In this document: positions 47,121-63,005 of the stretch, in pieces
How positions within the stretch are numbered: position 1 is the stretch's first letter
How the letters are laid out: every line of letters starts with the position of its first letter
Source of the DNA: Gordius sp. MW1
Lineage: Eukaryota; Nematomorpha; Gordioida; Gordea; Gordiidae
Assembly: GCA_964036665.1 (NCBI GenBank)
Contig: OZ038527.1
Span: forward strand, 24,079,901 to 24,143,900
Direction: 5' to 3'
DNA: 64,000 nucleotides
The notes under the pieces: model-generated
Told to the model about the DNA's origin: nothing
Database searches by the model: none
What the model saw: the letters and a program-made list of their open reading frames with translations, nothing else
Program-made: the position numbers and the translations under genes

Positions 47121-47839
47121 ACTCCGGGATTCTAACCCCAAAACTAGTTAAATTGCATAGCAATTACCAAAATTTAAATATAGATATACTTATGCATTAA
47201 TTTAACGTAGCAATTAAAACCCGACCCCGCCCGAAAGCGAGGGAGATAGAGATGAGGGGTGGGGCACCTCTTGATAGAGATGAGGGGTGGGGCAACTCTT
47301 TCTCATGCATTAATTTAAAAAAGCGATAACCTAATATACCCAATGCAAATAGATAGGGAGGGTAACGGACGACGGACGACGGACGGACACCAAAAAACGA
47401 TCCCATAAATTGCATAGCAATTAAAATAATGAATGAAAAAATCAAACAACTCTCGATACAATATGTTGTGTATAAAAATCATTGATGCGTATTGATGTGG
47501 ATTAATAGGGGAAGAAATAACAAATACGTATAAGCGCGTGGGGGGGGGGGAGGGGAAAGTATCACACACGTACTGGAAGTTAAATGGAAAGCAAAAGTAC
47601 CACATATGAAGTGGTAGGGTTCAGTCCTATGTATATATTAAAATACGCGGCGAGATCAAACGAATCTCACAATCAACGAACATGGAGTAAGAAAGGAAGG
47701 GAGGGGAATCGAATAAGTATGTCTGAGATAACCAGTTTTACAAGGGATTGGGGTGAAATCCTTAACTTTTGTATAAGGACATGGGGGGTGGGAGAATTTA
47801 AATATACGAGTATCTCCGGATACGACAGTCTTATTTATT

Positions 47840-50035
47840 TTTACATAAAATCAAATTTTAAGATTTATTCAGATTAAAAATAAAGCAAACTAACGATAAA
47901 AAATTTAATTTTTTACTAATATTGCATTTTTAAGGAAGAAATCGAGGTTTGCATTTTTGATCTTTATGAACCTCCATAAAGTTTTTTTTAATTGCCACCA
48001 TTTTGGAAAATTTTCCTTTTGTATACGATGTGGCGTGACTGAGAATGGTTGTATTTATAACTATAACTAGCTACTTCTATCTTCTGAATGTGAAGGTAGT
48101 CTGTTATGATGATGTTAGGTGCGTCGGGTTAGTTAAAGTGTTGTATGACTATTCCTTATTTATGAAAGAATTGAATTACCGTTTCATTACAAACCTAAAG
48201 CAAAATGTTAGGAATAAAGTTTTTCCCGTAAAATTTAATGAGATTTGTAAATTTAATTAATAAGTTTTACATTTTTGCATCAAATCACTAGGCACTTATT
48301 GTTTAAATGATTTTGATAAGAGACCAAAAATAAAAATAATAAATATGTAAAAATTAGAAAATTATATTTTCAAATCTTTTGTAGACTATTTATATTAGAT
48401 GTTTTTATCTGTCTAAAGGACACGAAATTTTAAATGTGCCCGATGCAAGTCATAGTTTTGTTCAGGGATAGAATTCCTTTTATATTTCACTAATCAATAT
48501 ATATAACAGCCGTCAGATTTGTTTGGAATTTTCTGCCCGAACCCGGCCCAAATTCATTTTTTTAACTTTCTTGCCCGCCCGAACCCTTCTAAGTGTCCGC
48601 CCGGGCCCGCCCGAACGGCTAAAGCTGTCCAAATCGCCCAGCCCAAAATATTAAATTTGCCTTTTAGGCCCGAATTTATGCGATCCCAAACAGAGGTCAG
48701 ATTTGTTTAAATTTTTCTGCTCGAAACTGGCACGGTATTTTAACTAAATTGTCCGCCTGACCCCTTTTAAGTGTCCGCTCGGCCATACCCGAACTGCCCG
48801 GCCCGATTAATAGGTCACAAAAGTTTAATATATTTATTGCTAATGCCTTTCGGTTAATAAAAAATTATTTTGATTAGTAATATTTACTTTTTTTGATAAA
48901 AAAACTATAATTAATCAAAAAATAACTATATAATATATGGAGAAAATTTTCATTTGAAGCCAAAAAGGAATAGTATGGTAATTAAATATGTATTATAAAA
49001 ATAATTAATAGCCTAGATAAGGGAATAAAAAGGGCAAATTGCGAAATGGGGCAGAAAAAGAATGATATGAAATTAATTATTATTATTATAAAAAACAGAA
49101 ATAAGCAAGCGTAGATTAGGGAGTATAATGGCGAATTAAAAGAAAAGCAAACCAAATTTTATTTGTTAACAAAAATTAATTGAATTAAAATTAAATTCAA
49201 CACTTATATGTGCATTGTGTGAAAATGGCATGACGCCTTTGATTTAAATCTAGATGCCACATGTGCATTGCGAACAATGAAAGGGCTACATAAATATAAT
49301 TTCCATTTTTTCCATAAACGTATTAAATCTGAAAGAAATGGAGTCGGGAAAAGATTATAAAAATAACTTGGGAAGGGGTGGCAAAATGATGTTATTTTAA
49401 CAACTTAAGCATTCTCATTATACAATCCAATAAAAAAGTAAAAAAATAATATACTATGTTTTTAATTTAATTATGCCCGAATTGCTCGAATCTTGTCAGC
49501 GTGCCCGCCCGGGCCGGCCCAAGCCAGCGCAAAAAAATTTTAAGACAGTTTGCTTTTCTGGTCTCTGATATGTATAACTATTATTCTGTTATAATAAACT
49601 GTGAAATGAGAGAAAATATATTTTTTCATAATACAAAATAAAATAATTTTATGCAATTAAACATTTTTTATGCAAAAAATAAATTTAAATCCTATTAGTA
49701 AAGTTCTATTGCTAACTGTGTTGAGTTTAAACTAAAAAATAGACTAAAAATGAGAGCAATATTAAGATATAAATAAACAAATTGTAAATTTTTAAGCCAA
49801 TTTTTAAACATAACATATGTTTAAAAGAGTCGAAGACATCCACAGTCACGCCACATCATACACAAAAGGGAATATTTTACAAAATCGTGGCAAAAACCCT
49901 TTATAGAGGTTCATACAGATCAAGAAAGCAAATCTCGTTTTATTTCCTTATAATTAATGAAAAAATTAAAATTTCTATTTTTAGTTTGCTTTATTTTTAA
50001 TCGCAATAAATCTTAAAATTTTGATGTTATATTCT
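47840..50035. mobile_element. Element with ~200-bp inverted repeats, split by a hAT copy
   Basis: 47840-48050 reads aaattttaagatttatt, aaaaataaagcaaacta, tatgaacctccataaag, gtatacgatgtggcgtgact. The reverse complement of 49840-50035 gives the same words in the same order with substitutions. The pair encloses ~1.8 kb, about 1.07 kb of which is the GC-rich hAT-like copy at 48503-49569. No transposase visible, class unknown. Confidence 0.75.
48503..49569. mobile_element. hAT-like element with CCCGCCCG ends, apparently one inside another
   Basis: Starts near gtcagatttgtttgg with cccgaacccggccc and cgcccgggcccgcccgaa. A second start-like motif (gaggtcagatttgttt) follows at about 48692. The end ttttctggtctctgat is at 49569. 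The double left end suggests nested or tandem copies. Confidence 0.55.
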
Positions 50036-50037
50036 AT

Positions 50038-50967
50038 ACTAGATAAACCCGGCAAACGTTGTTTTGCCATTTACCCGGGTATATTAGCAGAATATATATC
50101 ATCTTATAGATAAATTTCAATTGATTAAGAATATATCAAATATAATTGGTAAGTGTTTATTATGCAAAAATTTTTAAACAAATAGTTAAAGAGGGTCCAA
50201 GGCCCAGGCCCACTTTAATTTATTTAGCCACGCAGGAGGGAACACGTCCGTCCTATGATAATAATAATTAACGTAAAAAATAAGCAAAAAAATGACTTTG
50301 ATTTAACATGGGCGTACGCAGGTTCTGAATTAGGGTGAGGCGGAATTAAAAAAAAATTTCCTGACACCAAAAAAAAAATTTAAAAATTTTTCAGCGAGCA
50401 AAAAAAAGGTCTCGACATCCAAAAATTGTCCTTGCCAAAAATTTTCCTGAGAGCAAAAAAAAGGTCATCGACTATCCAAAATTTTGGCAGTGGCTAATTA
50501 GGAAAGGGCAGTGACTAAATGGGGGGGGGGCAAAACATAATTTTTTTTTAATTTTTAAGGTTTTTTGTATTGAAAATTTTTTTTAATTTTAAATTAGGGG
50601 GGGGGGCAGCCCCTCCTGCGTACGCCCATGTAATTTAATGTTTTAAATAGTAAAAAGTTTCCATTTTTCGCAGCATATGACTACATTTATCACAACACTA
50701 CCTACACGCATGCTGCACATGCACACACATAGTTTCATTTAGATACGCAGTACGTCATGAGGTTGCGTTTGATTGACATTTTATTAAACGTATAAAACAA
50801 AATATCTCGAAAACTACTGGACCAATTGGCTCGAACAAATCTTAAAACATGCTCCGGAGTGTCAGGAATAAAGTGTGAAATTTTGAGCCAAATCGGTCTG
50901 GTAGTTTTCCAAAATTGGTGGCGGCATACACACAAACATACATAGTTTCATTCTTATATATAAGATA
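50038..50967 (+). mobile_element. Interspersed repeat family Z, copy with a MITE inside
   Basis: Starts actagataaacccggcaaac and ends cattcttatatataagat. It holds the CATGGGCGTAGCC-family MITE at 50307-50630 (target duplication TGATTTAA/TAATTTAA, 7 of 8). Outside that insert it is about 600 bp, which gives the natural length of the family. Confidence 0.75.
50307..50630. mobile_element. hAT-type MITE, CATGGGCGTAGCC family, enlarged
   Basis: catgggcgtacgcagg ... ctgcgtacgcccatg, longer than usual (324 bp), with internal repeats of gcaaaaaaaaggtc. Inserted in family Z. Confidence 0.8.
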
Positions 50968-51799
50968 TTGGGGCAGAGCATACTAATACTTATTAATTGC
51001 TATGCAATTTATTTATGGTAAAGTTTAGCATAAGCCTTAAAGAAATGTGACTGAGTTTTAAATGTAATTTAAGTTTCTTCTACAAAATAAACGCATAGCA
51101 TAACCATGACATAAAATACATTGTAGAATCTAATGTTTATATTCCTCTGGTTCATTCATATGGTAACGGGTCTTACCTGATTTAATATGAAAAAAAAATT
51201 TTATGCAGCAATAAAACATTTAAGCTTCATATACTATACGTCATATGACGTCATTATTAAGTGGTAATATTCTATATGTAAAAAATAAAAAAGACAAAGT
51301 TTTAAAAGACCATGTTTAAGTTGAGATTTAAAAGTATATAGAAGATTATATTTGAAATTAAGTAATAAATTGCGGGTTTGTTAATAAAATACATTGCGGG
51401 TTTGTTAATAATTTGAAGAAGATAAAAATAACCCCATTTCGAAGTTTCGCAATTAATTTAAAAGTACACTCTAATTAGCGCCATCTATAGGCAATTTTAA
51501 TTAGGAACAAATTTTAATTATATACCTATCTCGCTTAGAATGTGACTAGAAAATTAACTATGGCATACTGATGAGCTCTAATAAGAGCGATAACGTTATA
51601 GGTCTGTTATCATTTTCGAGTCACATGGTAAAAAAGCTAGATAGTAAAAATTAGTCCGTAATTAAAATTGCCTAAAAATTTTGACCTCATAGAGGTGTGC
51701 GTTTTTAAAAGACTTCAAAGGTTTTTTGAAAAATCTAGCCTAACCTATTAATTAGGTTTAGGTCGACAAAACCTGATGTTTTCCCATAACTAGCAGGAG

Positions 51800-51959
51800 C
51801 AGTGGCGTAGCCAACGGGGGGGGGGAACGGGAAATTCCCCCCCCCCTCCCGAAAAAAATATCTAATGTTTATATTTTTTTTGATGTTGAAATAATAATGT
51901 TACAAAAAAAATTTGGAAATTCCCCCCCCCCCCGGGAGAAAATCCTGGCTACGCGCCTG
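51800..51959. mobile_element. hAT-type MITE, CAGTGGCGTAGCC variant
   Basis: TIRs cagtggcgtagcca / tggctacgcgcctg, perfect 8-bp target duplication AGCAGGAG on both sides. Poly-G and poly-C subterminal tracts with ttgaaataataatg in the centre. It is a distinct but related family to CATGGGCGTAGCC. Confidence 0.88.
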
Positions 51960-51967
51960 AGCAGGAG

Positions 51968-52560
51968 CCTCCACTTTTGTAAAGCTTCTAGTACCTTGAG
52001 TAGCCACTCGTTGTGGACTTCTTAAGTTTCACCTGCAATTCGTATATCGTCGTTGTATATTGTTACTCCCTACATGCCTCCTAATATTTGATCCATTGTT
52101 TTGTGAAAAATAACCGCGGCGAAATTTAAGCCAAAAGGCATACGGTTGACTTTAGATAAATTTACGTGGGTGGAGATCGTCAATCGTTTGCTTGTCTCTG
52201 ACCTAGCTCGAGATGTAAATAGGCTTTTGTCAGGTCCAACTTAGAACAACACGCGTTATCCAGTTTAGGTAAACCCGTAGTCAATGCATAATCGTAGACT
52301 GCCTTCGTTTTACGGGTACCACTGGACTGGCCCATAAAATTAATTGATTACACCGTCTTCTACCCATTTGTTCAGTTCTTCTTCCACTTCTTTATTCCAA
52401 GTCATCAGCACCCTTCCTGCGGGGATAAATACAGGATCTATGTCGTCTTTTAACGGTTATTCCACCCTATTCCCTTAGTTTGAAAAATCGTTCTGCTGAC
52501 CCTCATTTCTTTATAACGTGATGGATTGCGGACTTGTTGTCCTTCGGTCTTTTCACCTAA
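51968..52560 (-). mobile_element. Ty3/gypsy RT fossil
   Basis: Minus-strand wording typical of gypsy RT: PFGLNFAAVIF, MDQILGGM, TIYNDDIRI, and upstream VEEELNKWVEDGV. Several breaks, old. It lies just beyond the MITE at 51800. Confidence 0.8.
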
Positions 52561-52699
52561 TCGACCGCGGACCGTTCAGCCGTTGCTCTCAAGTTGCAAC
52601 GTATCCTGTCGATAAAAACCATATGTAGGTCTCTTCTTTTTTCTCCATATTTATTCACGTCGATTGTGAATTTGTCGGCCACAGATGCAAATTAATTAG

Positions 52700-52960
52700 C
52701 CGATATTTTCACCTCGTTTTACGGCCTTGTTTCAAAGATCCTTTTCATAACAAGGAGTGGCAAGTTAGCCGGATACCTCTGTAGTTGCCACAGTCCTGAG
52801 GGTCTTTTTTACCTTTAAATAACGGTATAATCGTGCTTGCTCTCCATCGATTAGGGACTCGCTCTTTTCCCAATATCTTGTTAAAGAGGTTCGTCACGAT
52901 CCTGACTCCTTTTTCACGGCATCCGAGCTTCCATAGGAGTACATATGATATTTAGGCCCT
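52700..52960 (-). mobile_element. LINE (RTE-like) RT fragment
   Basis: Minus-strand reading includes CREKGVRIVTNLFNKILG, then RVPNRWRASTIIPLFKGKK and CGNYRGIRLT, a hallmark RT segment of RTE-like LINEs. Short and broken. Confidence 0.82.
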
Positions 52961-53089
52961 CTCAAGGGTAAATCACTGGTTGGACAATAACTCGGAATGG
53001 GTAGAGGTGTTTAAGTTAGAAAACACCACATCGATGACCATAATAAAAAAAACTTGCCGAAACGTAAGTCCGGAATCCACTTTTTTTAA

Positions 53090-53700
53090 TATCAGATAAC
53101 GGGCCTCTGCAAGATGAGAAAGATTAATCAGCGATGGACAGCCCCTTACCATCCTGCTTCCAACGGGCTAGTAGAAAGGTACGTACGTACGTTAGATCAA
53201 AGAAGCCATTATAAAAAACGAGTCGGAAGTAGGTGTTTTTGGAAAAATACAGAGCTATAAACCCCACAACCATTAACAGCCAATCCGAGGTAATGCTAAA
53301 AAGGCGCATGCGAACCGAATGGGAGGTATTAAGGGAAACATCACCACATACATGGTTAGAGACCGGGAACCCCCGTATGTTCGACGTAGGACACAAGGTT
53401 TGGGTAGGCATGTTTTTGGGACCTAGCAAGGTAGTCGATCCTACGATGTGTGGGCTCAGGGAAGAAAGCACCACCGACACTTGGATTAAGCAAGAGAACG
53501 AAAAATGCTTAATTGGACCAGACTGGGACAAGAGAACGGGTGGCCTCAAAGGATGGTATCAGAAGGAGAAGCGATGGAGCAACAACAAGCGGTAACAAGT
53601 TCCCTAAGGGAACAAATTCAAAAACATGTAGGGAAATTATGGTTACCTTGGAACACCCTTCTTACTCGATTTGAATACACCCTATTCAGACTGTAGGGAA
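53090..53700 (+). mobile_element. Retroelement (LTR-type) integrase/C-terminal fossil
   Basis: Plus-strand remnant with NGLVERYVRTL (integrase core end), a gypsy-like post-core region and a frame ending SLREQIQKHVGKLWLP. Broken. It is in the opposite orientation to the RT fossil at 51968. Confidence 0.6.
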
Positions 53701-53757
53701 ATTAAGGTTACCTTGGAACACCCTTCTTGCTCGATTTGAATACACACTATTCAGACT
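53628..53757 (+). repeat. ~64-bp tandem duplication
   Basis: tgtagggaaattatggttac... repeats at 53628 and 53692, each through cctattcagact-like ends, with a few differences. It covers the last codons of the integrase-type fossil and may include its terminal repeat start. Confidence 0.85.
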
Positions 53758-54989
53758 CCGCCATATTCTATTCACAATCATTATAATTAGAATAACCCCC
53801 AACTAACGTTCGAGTTATGCATATTAACCTCGATAGTATGATATATAAACTAATGCGTACCATCGAAGATAGGATTATATTATATCTTTTGATATTAATA
53901 AAGTTCCTTTAATTAGAATAATGTAGGCTTAAACACCTAAAAATATATTAGGACGTCTTGAGAGGAACCCAGATACCAATGTAGTCGAAAACCACCAGAA
54001 TTTCATTTTCTCTGTTGAAGGGGGGGGGGGGAAGAACGGTAGAGAGGTTATAGGAATACGTAGGGCCTCGGGCAATACGTAAATTACCGAAATTAGAATG
54101 TTAGTGGTAATGCGTCGAGTGATAATTAAATTAACGTTAATTGGTTTTAACGTATATCTTCCATGTATACACGATTATCATTCTTTCGGGTTTATCTATA
54201 ACCCTTTCTAACGTAGAATATTATATTATACCGCGCTCAACAAACAGAGCGCTAACACCAGCCCAGCAACCAAATCTCTTTGTCATGAGGTTTTTAACAA
54301 AGGTGTTCTAGGATTATTATTGGATTTACAAATAGCTAAAGTTATATCCAAGTCCTCTCTTACCGGATCAAAGAAAAAGGTTATATCTTGTAAAGATTTA
54401 TAAGATAATAAAGAAGACTAGGGATATAGTGGTAGACGAGGGAATTCTTGAGCTTAAAAAGTTGTTTGTAACTGACATGCCAAAGGCTCCTTGTAACGCG
54501 TTATTGTATATTCTTATGGATTTATAGAGTTGATTAAATACCCAATTTCTCATTTTTTTCAAATAGGTAGTTGTAAATTGTTTAAAAATTAGCCGAATTT
54601 TTTTATGTTCAAAAAACGTTGCCGACAACTGCTTAATTAATCCCCCACTAAATGAAAATCAGATTCTATTTTCTATATACAACTTTACTAGTCATGTTAT
54701 TTTAGATGATTACAATTATAAATACTACCATTATGTATTTAAATAATACAAACATAAATGTATACTACTAGAATTAAATTCAATTGAAGAAATAAGAAGT
54801 TGCAAGCAAAATTTAGAAGTCAGCACAGTCATGATTCATTTAAGGCTAATTTAATAGCTCCAAGCTATAAAAAAACGACACTTACAGTAAATACGACTAT
54901 TTATATCACATTGTTTTTTTAAAAGAAATAATATTTTTAAGCAACAAATAGAGCTTTTTTTAATTGTACCCATAAAATAAATCCCAATT
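53758..54989. other. Spacer upstream of the promethin-like gene
   Basis: Mostly AT-rich. A plus-strand stretch near 54420-54530 reads DEGILELKKLFVTDMPKAP in one frame, without family recognition; it may be a decayed element. No promoter motif can be named with confidence. Confidence 0.35.
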
Positions 54990-56185
54990 ATGGATGAAGA
55001 ATGCGAATATAATATAATGCAGTTTGAATATTCTAGACCCTCACTTTTAACAACTATATTAAGCACACTATTTTGTCCATTACAATGTTTATTTACATTA
55101 GAGCCACTTGTTAGATACGTTAAACGGAATCCCAAAGATGCTTTTATCATGACAATTATGACATCATTTCTATTCTTACCCATTTGTCTGTACACTGCAT
55201 TTGTGGCAATCACTTTGTGTATCAGTTTTTGTCTTTTTTTATGCTTCGAAGGTAATTTAAAAACGATTTTATAAATGATATATTTAATATAAAAATAAAG
55301 AAGTTTAATATTAATACATTGCGGTTATATTTAATGAATTTTACTATAAATAATAAATTAATTGAGGCTTTCAATTAAAATTTTATCCAAAAATATAGTA
55401 TATAATTAATACATTTAAGACATCCTTAAGTTCCGCAACGCTACTCACTAAGTTTTGTTTAAATGAATGGTAAATTTATAATTTTTGGTATATTGTTTCT
55501 AAAAACTAAGAACTTGATTTCCATTTCTATAAACAGTTTAACGCCAACTAATTAGCCCAAACGTATTAAATTATATATTTTTGCCTTCAGAATATTTTTT
55601 GTTTTTAAATATCCTCGTTTAAACTTTTATATTGAAACCCGTTTGTGAAAAATTTCAAGTTCCTTTGGAGAATTTTAAGCCCGTCCCACGACGCTTTTAA
55701 AAGTTTATCCCCCCCCCCCCCCCGAGCACTGCCCCTTAAGTTATTTAGTTTTAAAGCCCACCCCTATCCGCCCCCCCCCCGGTCTGCTCGTGTAGATTTC
55801 TAGACCCTATTTTATTGCCTTAAAAAGTAAACCTTTTTTTAAAAATACATTTATTTTCTTTAAGCAGCTTTTTCGTTAACTTATTTAGTCAATTCTATTT
55901 TTTTTGTTATATTTTGAAGGAACGTTGGTGATTGTAGCTATAACGACCATAGTTATAGTAATGGCATATGTGATTCCCTTTGCCATGCTTTTTGCCATGT
56001 ATCTCGTAATTGTCAAAAGAATAATATTGTCGATTGGGTCTTCAATTATTGCAATTCTGAATGCCTTTCTTCAGAACTTAATCAAAAATACGGAAAAGGG
56101 AAATTTAAAAAAGCTATTCAGAATATATTGGAACTTCGTAGTTTTAATCAATTATATTAAAATTCAGCTTTTACATATGTTTTAA
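54990..56185 (+). CDS. Promethin/LDAF1-like membrane protein, two exons
   Basis: Exon 1 54990-55251 and exon 2 55920-56185 join in phase 1 (GAAG/GTAATT ... TTTTGAAG/GA). The product is 175 residues. It has a basic patch VRYVKRNPKDAF preceding two long paired hydrophobic hairpins (about residues 50-85 and 88-125) separated by FEGTL, then a C-terminal helix. Human promethin (TMEM159/LDAF1) has the same layout: a YLDSHPFLAF lead-in, then hydrophobic segments around an LEGLVISV-type centre. LDAF1 partners seipin at ER sites of lipid-droplet formation. Assignment is by layout and weak sequence likeness; another small tetraspan protein is possible. Confidence 0.6.
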
Positions 56186-58947
56186 GTAGCATTTTGAATA
56201 CTCATAATATTATTTAATTTTTTAGTATAGTTTTTTTGCTATGAATGTGAGAATTTTCATCACTGCTTTTAGATTTTAATATAAAATGACGTAGCTTGTA
56301 TATACATATATGATTTAGTTATTGTATCAAGTATTATTCCTCTATATAGATTTGAATGTAGTTTATATTAATTTAAAAAATCGAACTACAGATTTTACAA
56401 TACTAGAATAAAATATTATATGTCCCATTTCTTGTTGTGCTCTATTCCAGCATTAGGGCAATGTTAGTAACTTTATGTATACATTCATTAAAAGCCGGTC
56501 AAATCATGTAGAAGTTGGATATGGACAAAAAAGTTATAGGAGGAAACAATGTGGGAACACAAACATGAAACCAATTTCTTGCTCTAGAAAAGATGATAAA
56601 GTTATAAAGCTATGAGTCGTTAAATCTTTTAAGAAGCCTATATAAAATAGGAACTTATAAAAAATGTATATTCAATTTAGATTTGGCAACAAAGCGCGCT
56701 GGACTATGAATTAGTGTTCGCAAACATGCCTTGAGTGCCTTATAAATTAAGACCCTTTGGTAAAAAATACTGTTGACATCAATTTATTGTACAAATTCTA
56801 CATAGCAAAATGATAAATTTAAAATTTTTATGTCGAAGTCGCTGATTCAAAAAGCTTGATTGAGATTCAAATTTTCAGCCGTAAATGACTTTTTACAATC
56901 CCATAATTTATCCGTTGCATCGAAAGCATCTAGAGAATATTTCAAGAAATATTAAAATTTAATAATATTGAATAATTATAAAAAAATAGTATACTTATTA
57001 TATAATAGTTTTAGGATAAATACAGAAAGACATTTAAAAAATCGAAAGTAACATGTTTCATATTCATAATCTCTAAGGAATTTAGATGATTGCGATCTAT
57101 GGCAGCTATGTCATCATCTACAAGAATTTATAAACAATTTTAAAGAGCTGACATTATTAAATCTATTCACATTGCAAGCCACGGAGATCATATACCGTGG
57201 ACCTTGGCGTATACTTCGACCATATGAAGAAGAACTATTTTTGGGTAAAAGGGCATTCAACCTATGATAGACTTGATAAACGTACGACGTAATGTGGTAG
57301 GTCATAGATAAAAAAGGGACACTAGTGGTGTGAATCGAAAAGTATTGACACGAAGTGCCGGAGAAAAAAAAGTGGACGACCTGGTAGGAAAGAGCAAGTG
57401 GACAGTTATGATAACTAAGAATATGAATCCTTGGCTCTTATTTGATCAAGATGGAAGATACCAAATACAAGATAAAGAAGTAGAAGAGTGCTTAAACATC
57501 AATTATGTTCCTTCATTAATGCAAAATTATTAACAAATTTTGTTCTAAATCAAAAATTGTCCATCCATTACTATTATATATACAAGCGGTGGGATATTTT
57601 TGAAGCAGTATATAAAAGCATGGCCGCCTTAGAAGACATCAAGTTATTGCCAAGCTTGGTTTTTTCATTGTTCATTTTATGATTTACCATGACCATAATT
57701 TTAGGCTAAGGGCTGAAATCTATTCAAACCAAGAATGCTTAATAATGACTTTGTGGGTTTTGCGTGTGTGATTCAACCCATAAATCACGACATACAATAT
57801 ATCACCAAGAAAAAACATTTAAAATACTTTTTTTTTTATCCAATCGGACTTCATTTATTTTATTTTAAAATTATGAAAAAATATGATTAATATACGATTA
57901 AACTATAGGGATGACATTGATCCATGTATGATGTGTTGAATTTAACGATTTCTGTGTAATCTCTTCCCCGATAAAAAAGAATTTTCCCAGGGTTCATATA
58001 GATATTATGGATTCCCATTCTCTTTAAAGAAACGAGTGTCTTGGTTCCTAGGTTATTAATCGTTGTAGCCAACATCAGTATGAGGAACCAACGGGAATGA
58101 ATATCTTAATGACTTCCGGTCTGCATTGAAAATGTCGGGAGAGGAGCTGTAAGAGGAGAAAATGTCGATCGTGGTGAAGTCCTAGATAAGGATTAGTCAA
58201 GGGGACCAAAGAATAACTGCGAGCGGTCTTTTTCCGTATAGTGTGCTGAGGCCGAGAGGTTTGAGTGTGTCAGGTAGTGGGCCAAGCTAAGGCGCTCCGA
58301 CAATTATGTTGATGGCCTTATGTCTGGGGCGATAACCTTTAATATATTTAGAGTGGATTGCGTGCTATTTATTGGGTAGTACAGGTTACTTCAATATATC
58401 GCATGGTAATGGGGATATGATGTCGCAGCTAACGCATAATTTAGCGTATCTCCTCTCGTCACACGGAGGTCAGGAATCCTACTTAAGTTATCTTAGAGCT
58501 GTTTGTGACCTCTTCCGGAAGAAAGTTTCCTGAGATGCATCGTTCAAAGATAGATTAACTATGAATACCAATGGAAAGTCTCATTTCATGTGGGTCCTTA
58601 ATGGAATTTATCAAACTCGAGCTTATTTCCATCCCACATGTATAGCGGCTTCTGGAGGTGCAATCAAATGTAATGTTATTGCCTAGAAAAGATTCGTCAT
58701 TCAGGCCCGAGGATTTAAAATCCATGAGTCCAATTTTTTATAGATAATGTCTATTCCCCCTTACTTAAAAGGCAGTATTTAGAGCCATGGTAGGGGGCTT
58801 TATTTAATATTAGAATACGTTTTAAAAAGTGTCTGAAACTTTCCCTATATAGATATTAGTCAAATTTTAAATAAAAGAACATTTTTAGCCAAAAATTAGA
58901 AAGAATGAAGGGTTGGTAGTGGAGGCTAAGTTTGACAATTTAATAAG
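56186..58947. other. Intergenic region, no supported gene
   Basis: AT-rich to 57050. 57060-57520 (plus) reads like a very decayed LINE tail (KKWTTW, RASGQL), too weak to call. 58080-58700 is less AT-rich, without long frames. A G/C-richer stretch around 58150-58330 does not resemble any gene I know. Confidence 0.35.
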
Positions 58948-59864
58948 TGTCGTGGTTTCTCCTACGCAGTATACCATAAGCGTATTCCCCCCCTCATCTC
59001 TCTCTCTCTCCTCGCTTTATTATAAGCGTATTAATGCCAGCTGCGCTGGCAGGTCACGCGTGGATATACTAGTTCATCGTTCTTGATAATTATTACTTCT
59101 TTGTTCGCGTTTTAACGAGATATTATCATGCACGCAATTCTCGTTTTTTCTATAATATAGTTGTAACTTTTATTTTTTCGCTATCGTCGCGCGTGGACCT
59201 ACGAACTAATATCATCGGATAAATACATGGAATTATGTAGTTTTCTAAATTGGAATAAATAAAAATTCAGATTAAATAGACTAATAGAGTATAAGGTAAA
59301 ACAATAGTAATATAATTTGTTATGTTAAGTTTAAGATGCGATTCAGTGTTTACGGTTTATGATGAAATCAAATCGAGAAGCCCAATTGGAAGACCGAACC
59401 AGTAAACGATATAGGAAACGTTCAATACAAATCGTTACGTACGCCCGAACAAGGGACAATTGAAAACGTAATGCGGTCAAAAACTCACGTCTGACGACCG
59501 TGCTTAGAGGTCAATACTCGGGTCGGAGAAAGTTATCTTGAAGGGTATGGTGTCGTGGTTTCTCCTACGCAGTCTACCATACGCGTATCCCCCTCACCTC
59601 TCTCTCTCCTCGCTTTGTTAGACGCGTACTAATACCAACTGCGCTGGCAAGTCATGCGTGGATGAACAAGTTCATCGTATGATATAATTCATATTTTCTT
59701 TGTTCGCGTGTAACTTTTCGCTAATTATAATTAATATTCTTCGCGTTTACATATTCTAGTGGGCATTATCGAAATAAATGAAGTAATGAAATTTAAATTA
59801 AGGTAAGAAATAAATGATTGAGTGTTCTTGAATAAATAGTAATATAATTTGTTATTTTAAGTTT
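58948..59864 (+). mobile_element. Small LTR pair, TRIM-like retroelement
   Basis: Two direct repeats, 58948-59334 and 59551-59864, both starting tgtcgtggtttctcctacgc and ending taatttgttatgttaagttt-like. They share ctctctctcctcgctt, gccaactgcgctggca-like and gttcatcgt words with clear divergence. The 216-bp interior has no coding frame. Size and layout fit a terminal-repeat retrotransposon in miniature; age moderate to old. It lies only ~330 bp upstream of the CYFIP start. Confidence 0.65.
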
Positions 59865-60192
59865 GAAAGTAAATATTTAATATTAATGTAAGTGGGTTTC
59901 TTTCTTTTGTTTTTATTCTTTTTATAATAAGATAAATTTCCTTGGAAAGCGCTTAAGAGATTCGGCTTCTCATACCGCTGTGCCTGATAAATTAATTAAA
60001 CCAGAAAGCTGTTAAGCTGTGATTCCCTGCTTTATATTGTTATAGGGTGATCCAGATTGAGACCTATGAAGCTCGGAAAATATGCAATTATAGACAAAAC
60101 TTCGCGATTTCGTTCTCGTGGCCGATCAAAAACCCGGTCATGTAACATATTGTCTATTTTCTTATATATGATTTTTAATACCTTTGGCACCT

Positions 60193-62859
<2,667 letters not shown>

Positions 62860-63005
62860 AACGTTGTCGCGCTTAAAATTTTGCACTGTGAGATTAGGGA
62901 TATTTCGCAAAAAAAAATGAAAAGTGATTACTGGAAATTTTAAAATTTTAAAAACACAAATTCTTAATTCGAATCAGATTACGGTGTGACTTTTAGAAAA
63001 CATTA

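Larger units (their letters stand above)
45280..47424 (+). mobile_element. Helentron-like element, copy E
   Basis: Starts aactcgggccttcggccct and ends cataaattgcatagcaatta. The first ~1.2 kb is nearly identical to copies C and D; the minisatellite (46470-47120) has mostly the 107-bp unit type; the tail is shorter. It lies intergenically, 3 kb upstream of alsin. Confidence 0.7.

Noticed and set aside
54851-55213. 120-codon minus-strand frame
   Set aside because: Shadow of the promethin-like exon on the plus strand.
57060-57520. Possible LINE tail or small gene
   Set aside because: Words resemble LINE C-terminal ends but there are stops in every frame and no clear anchor motif.
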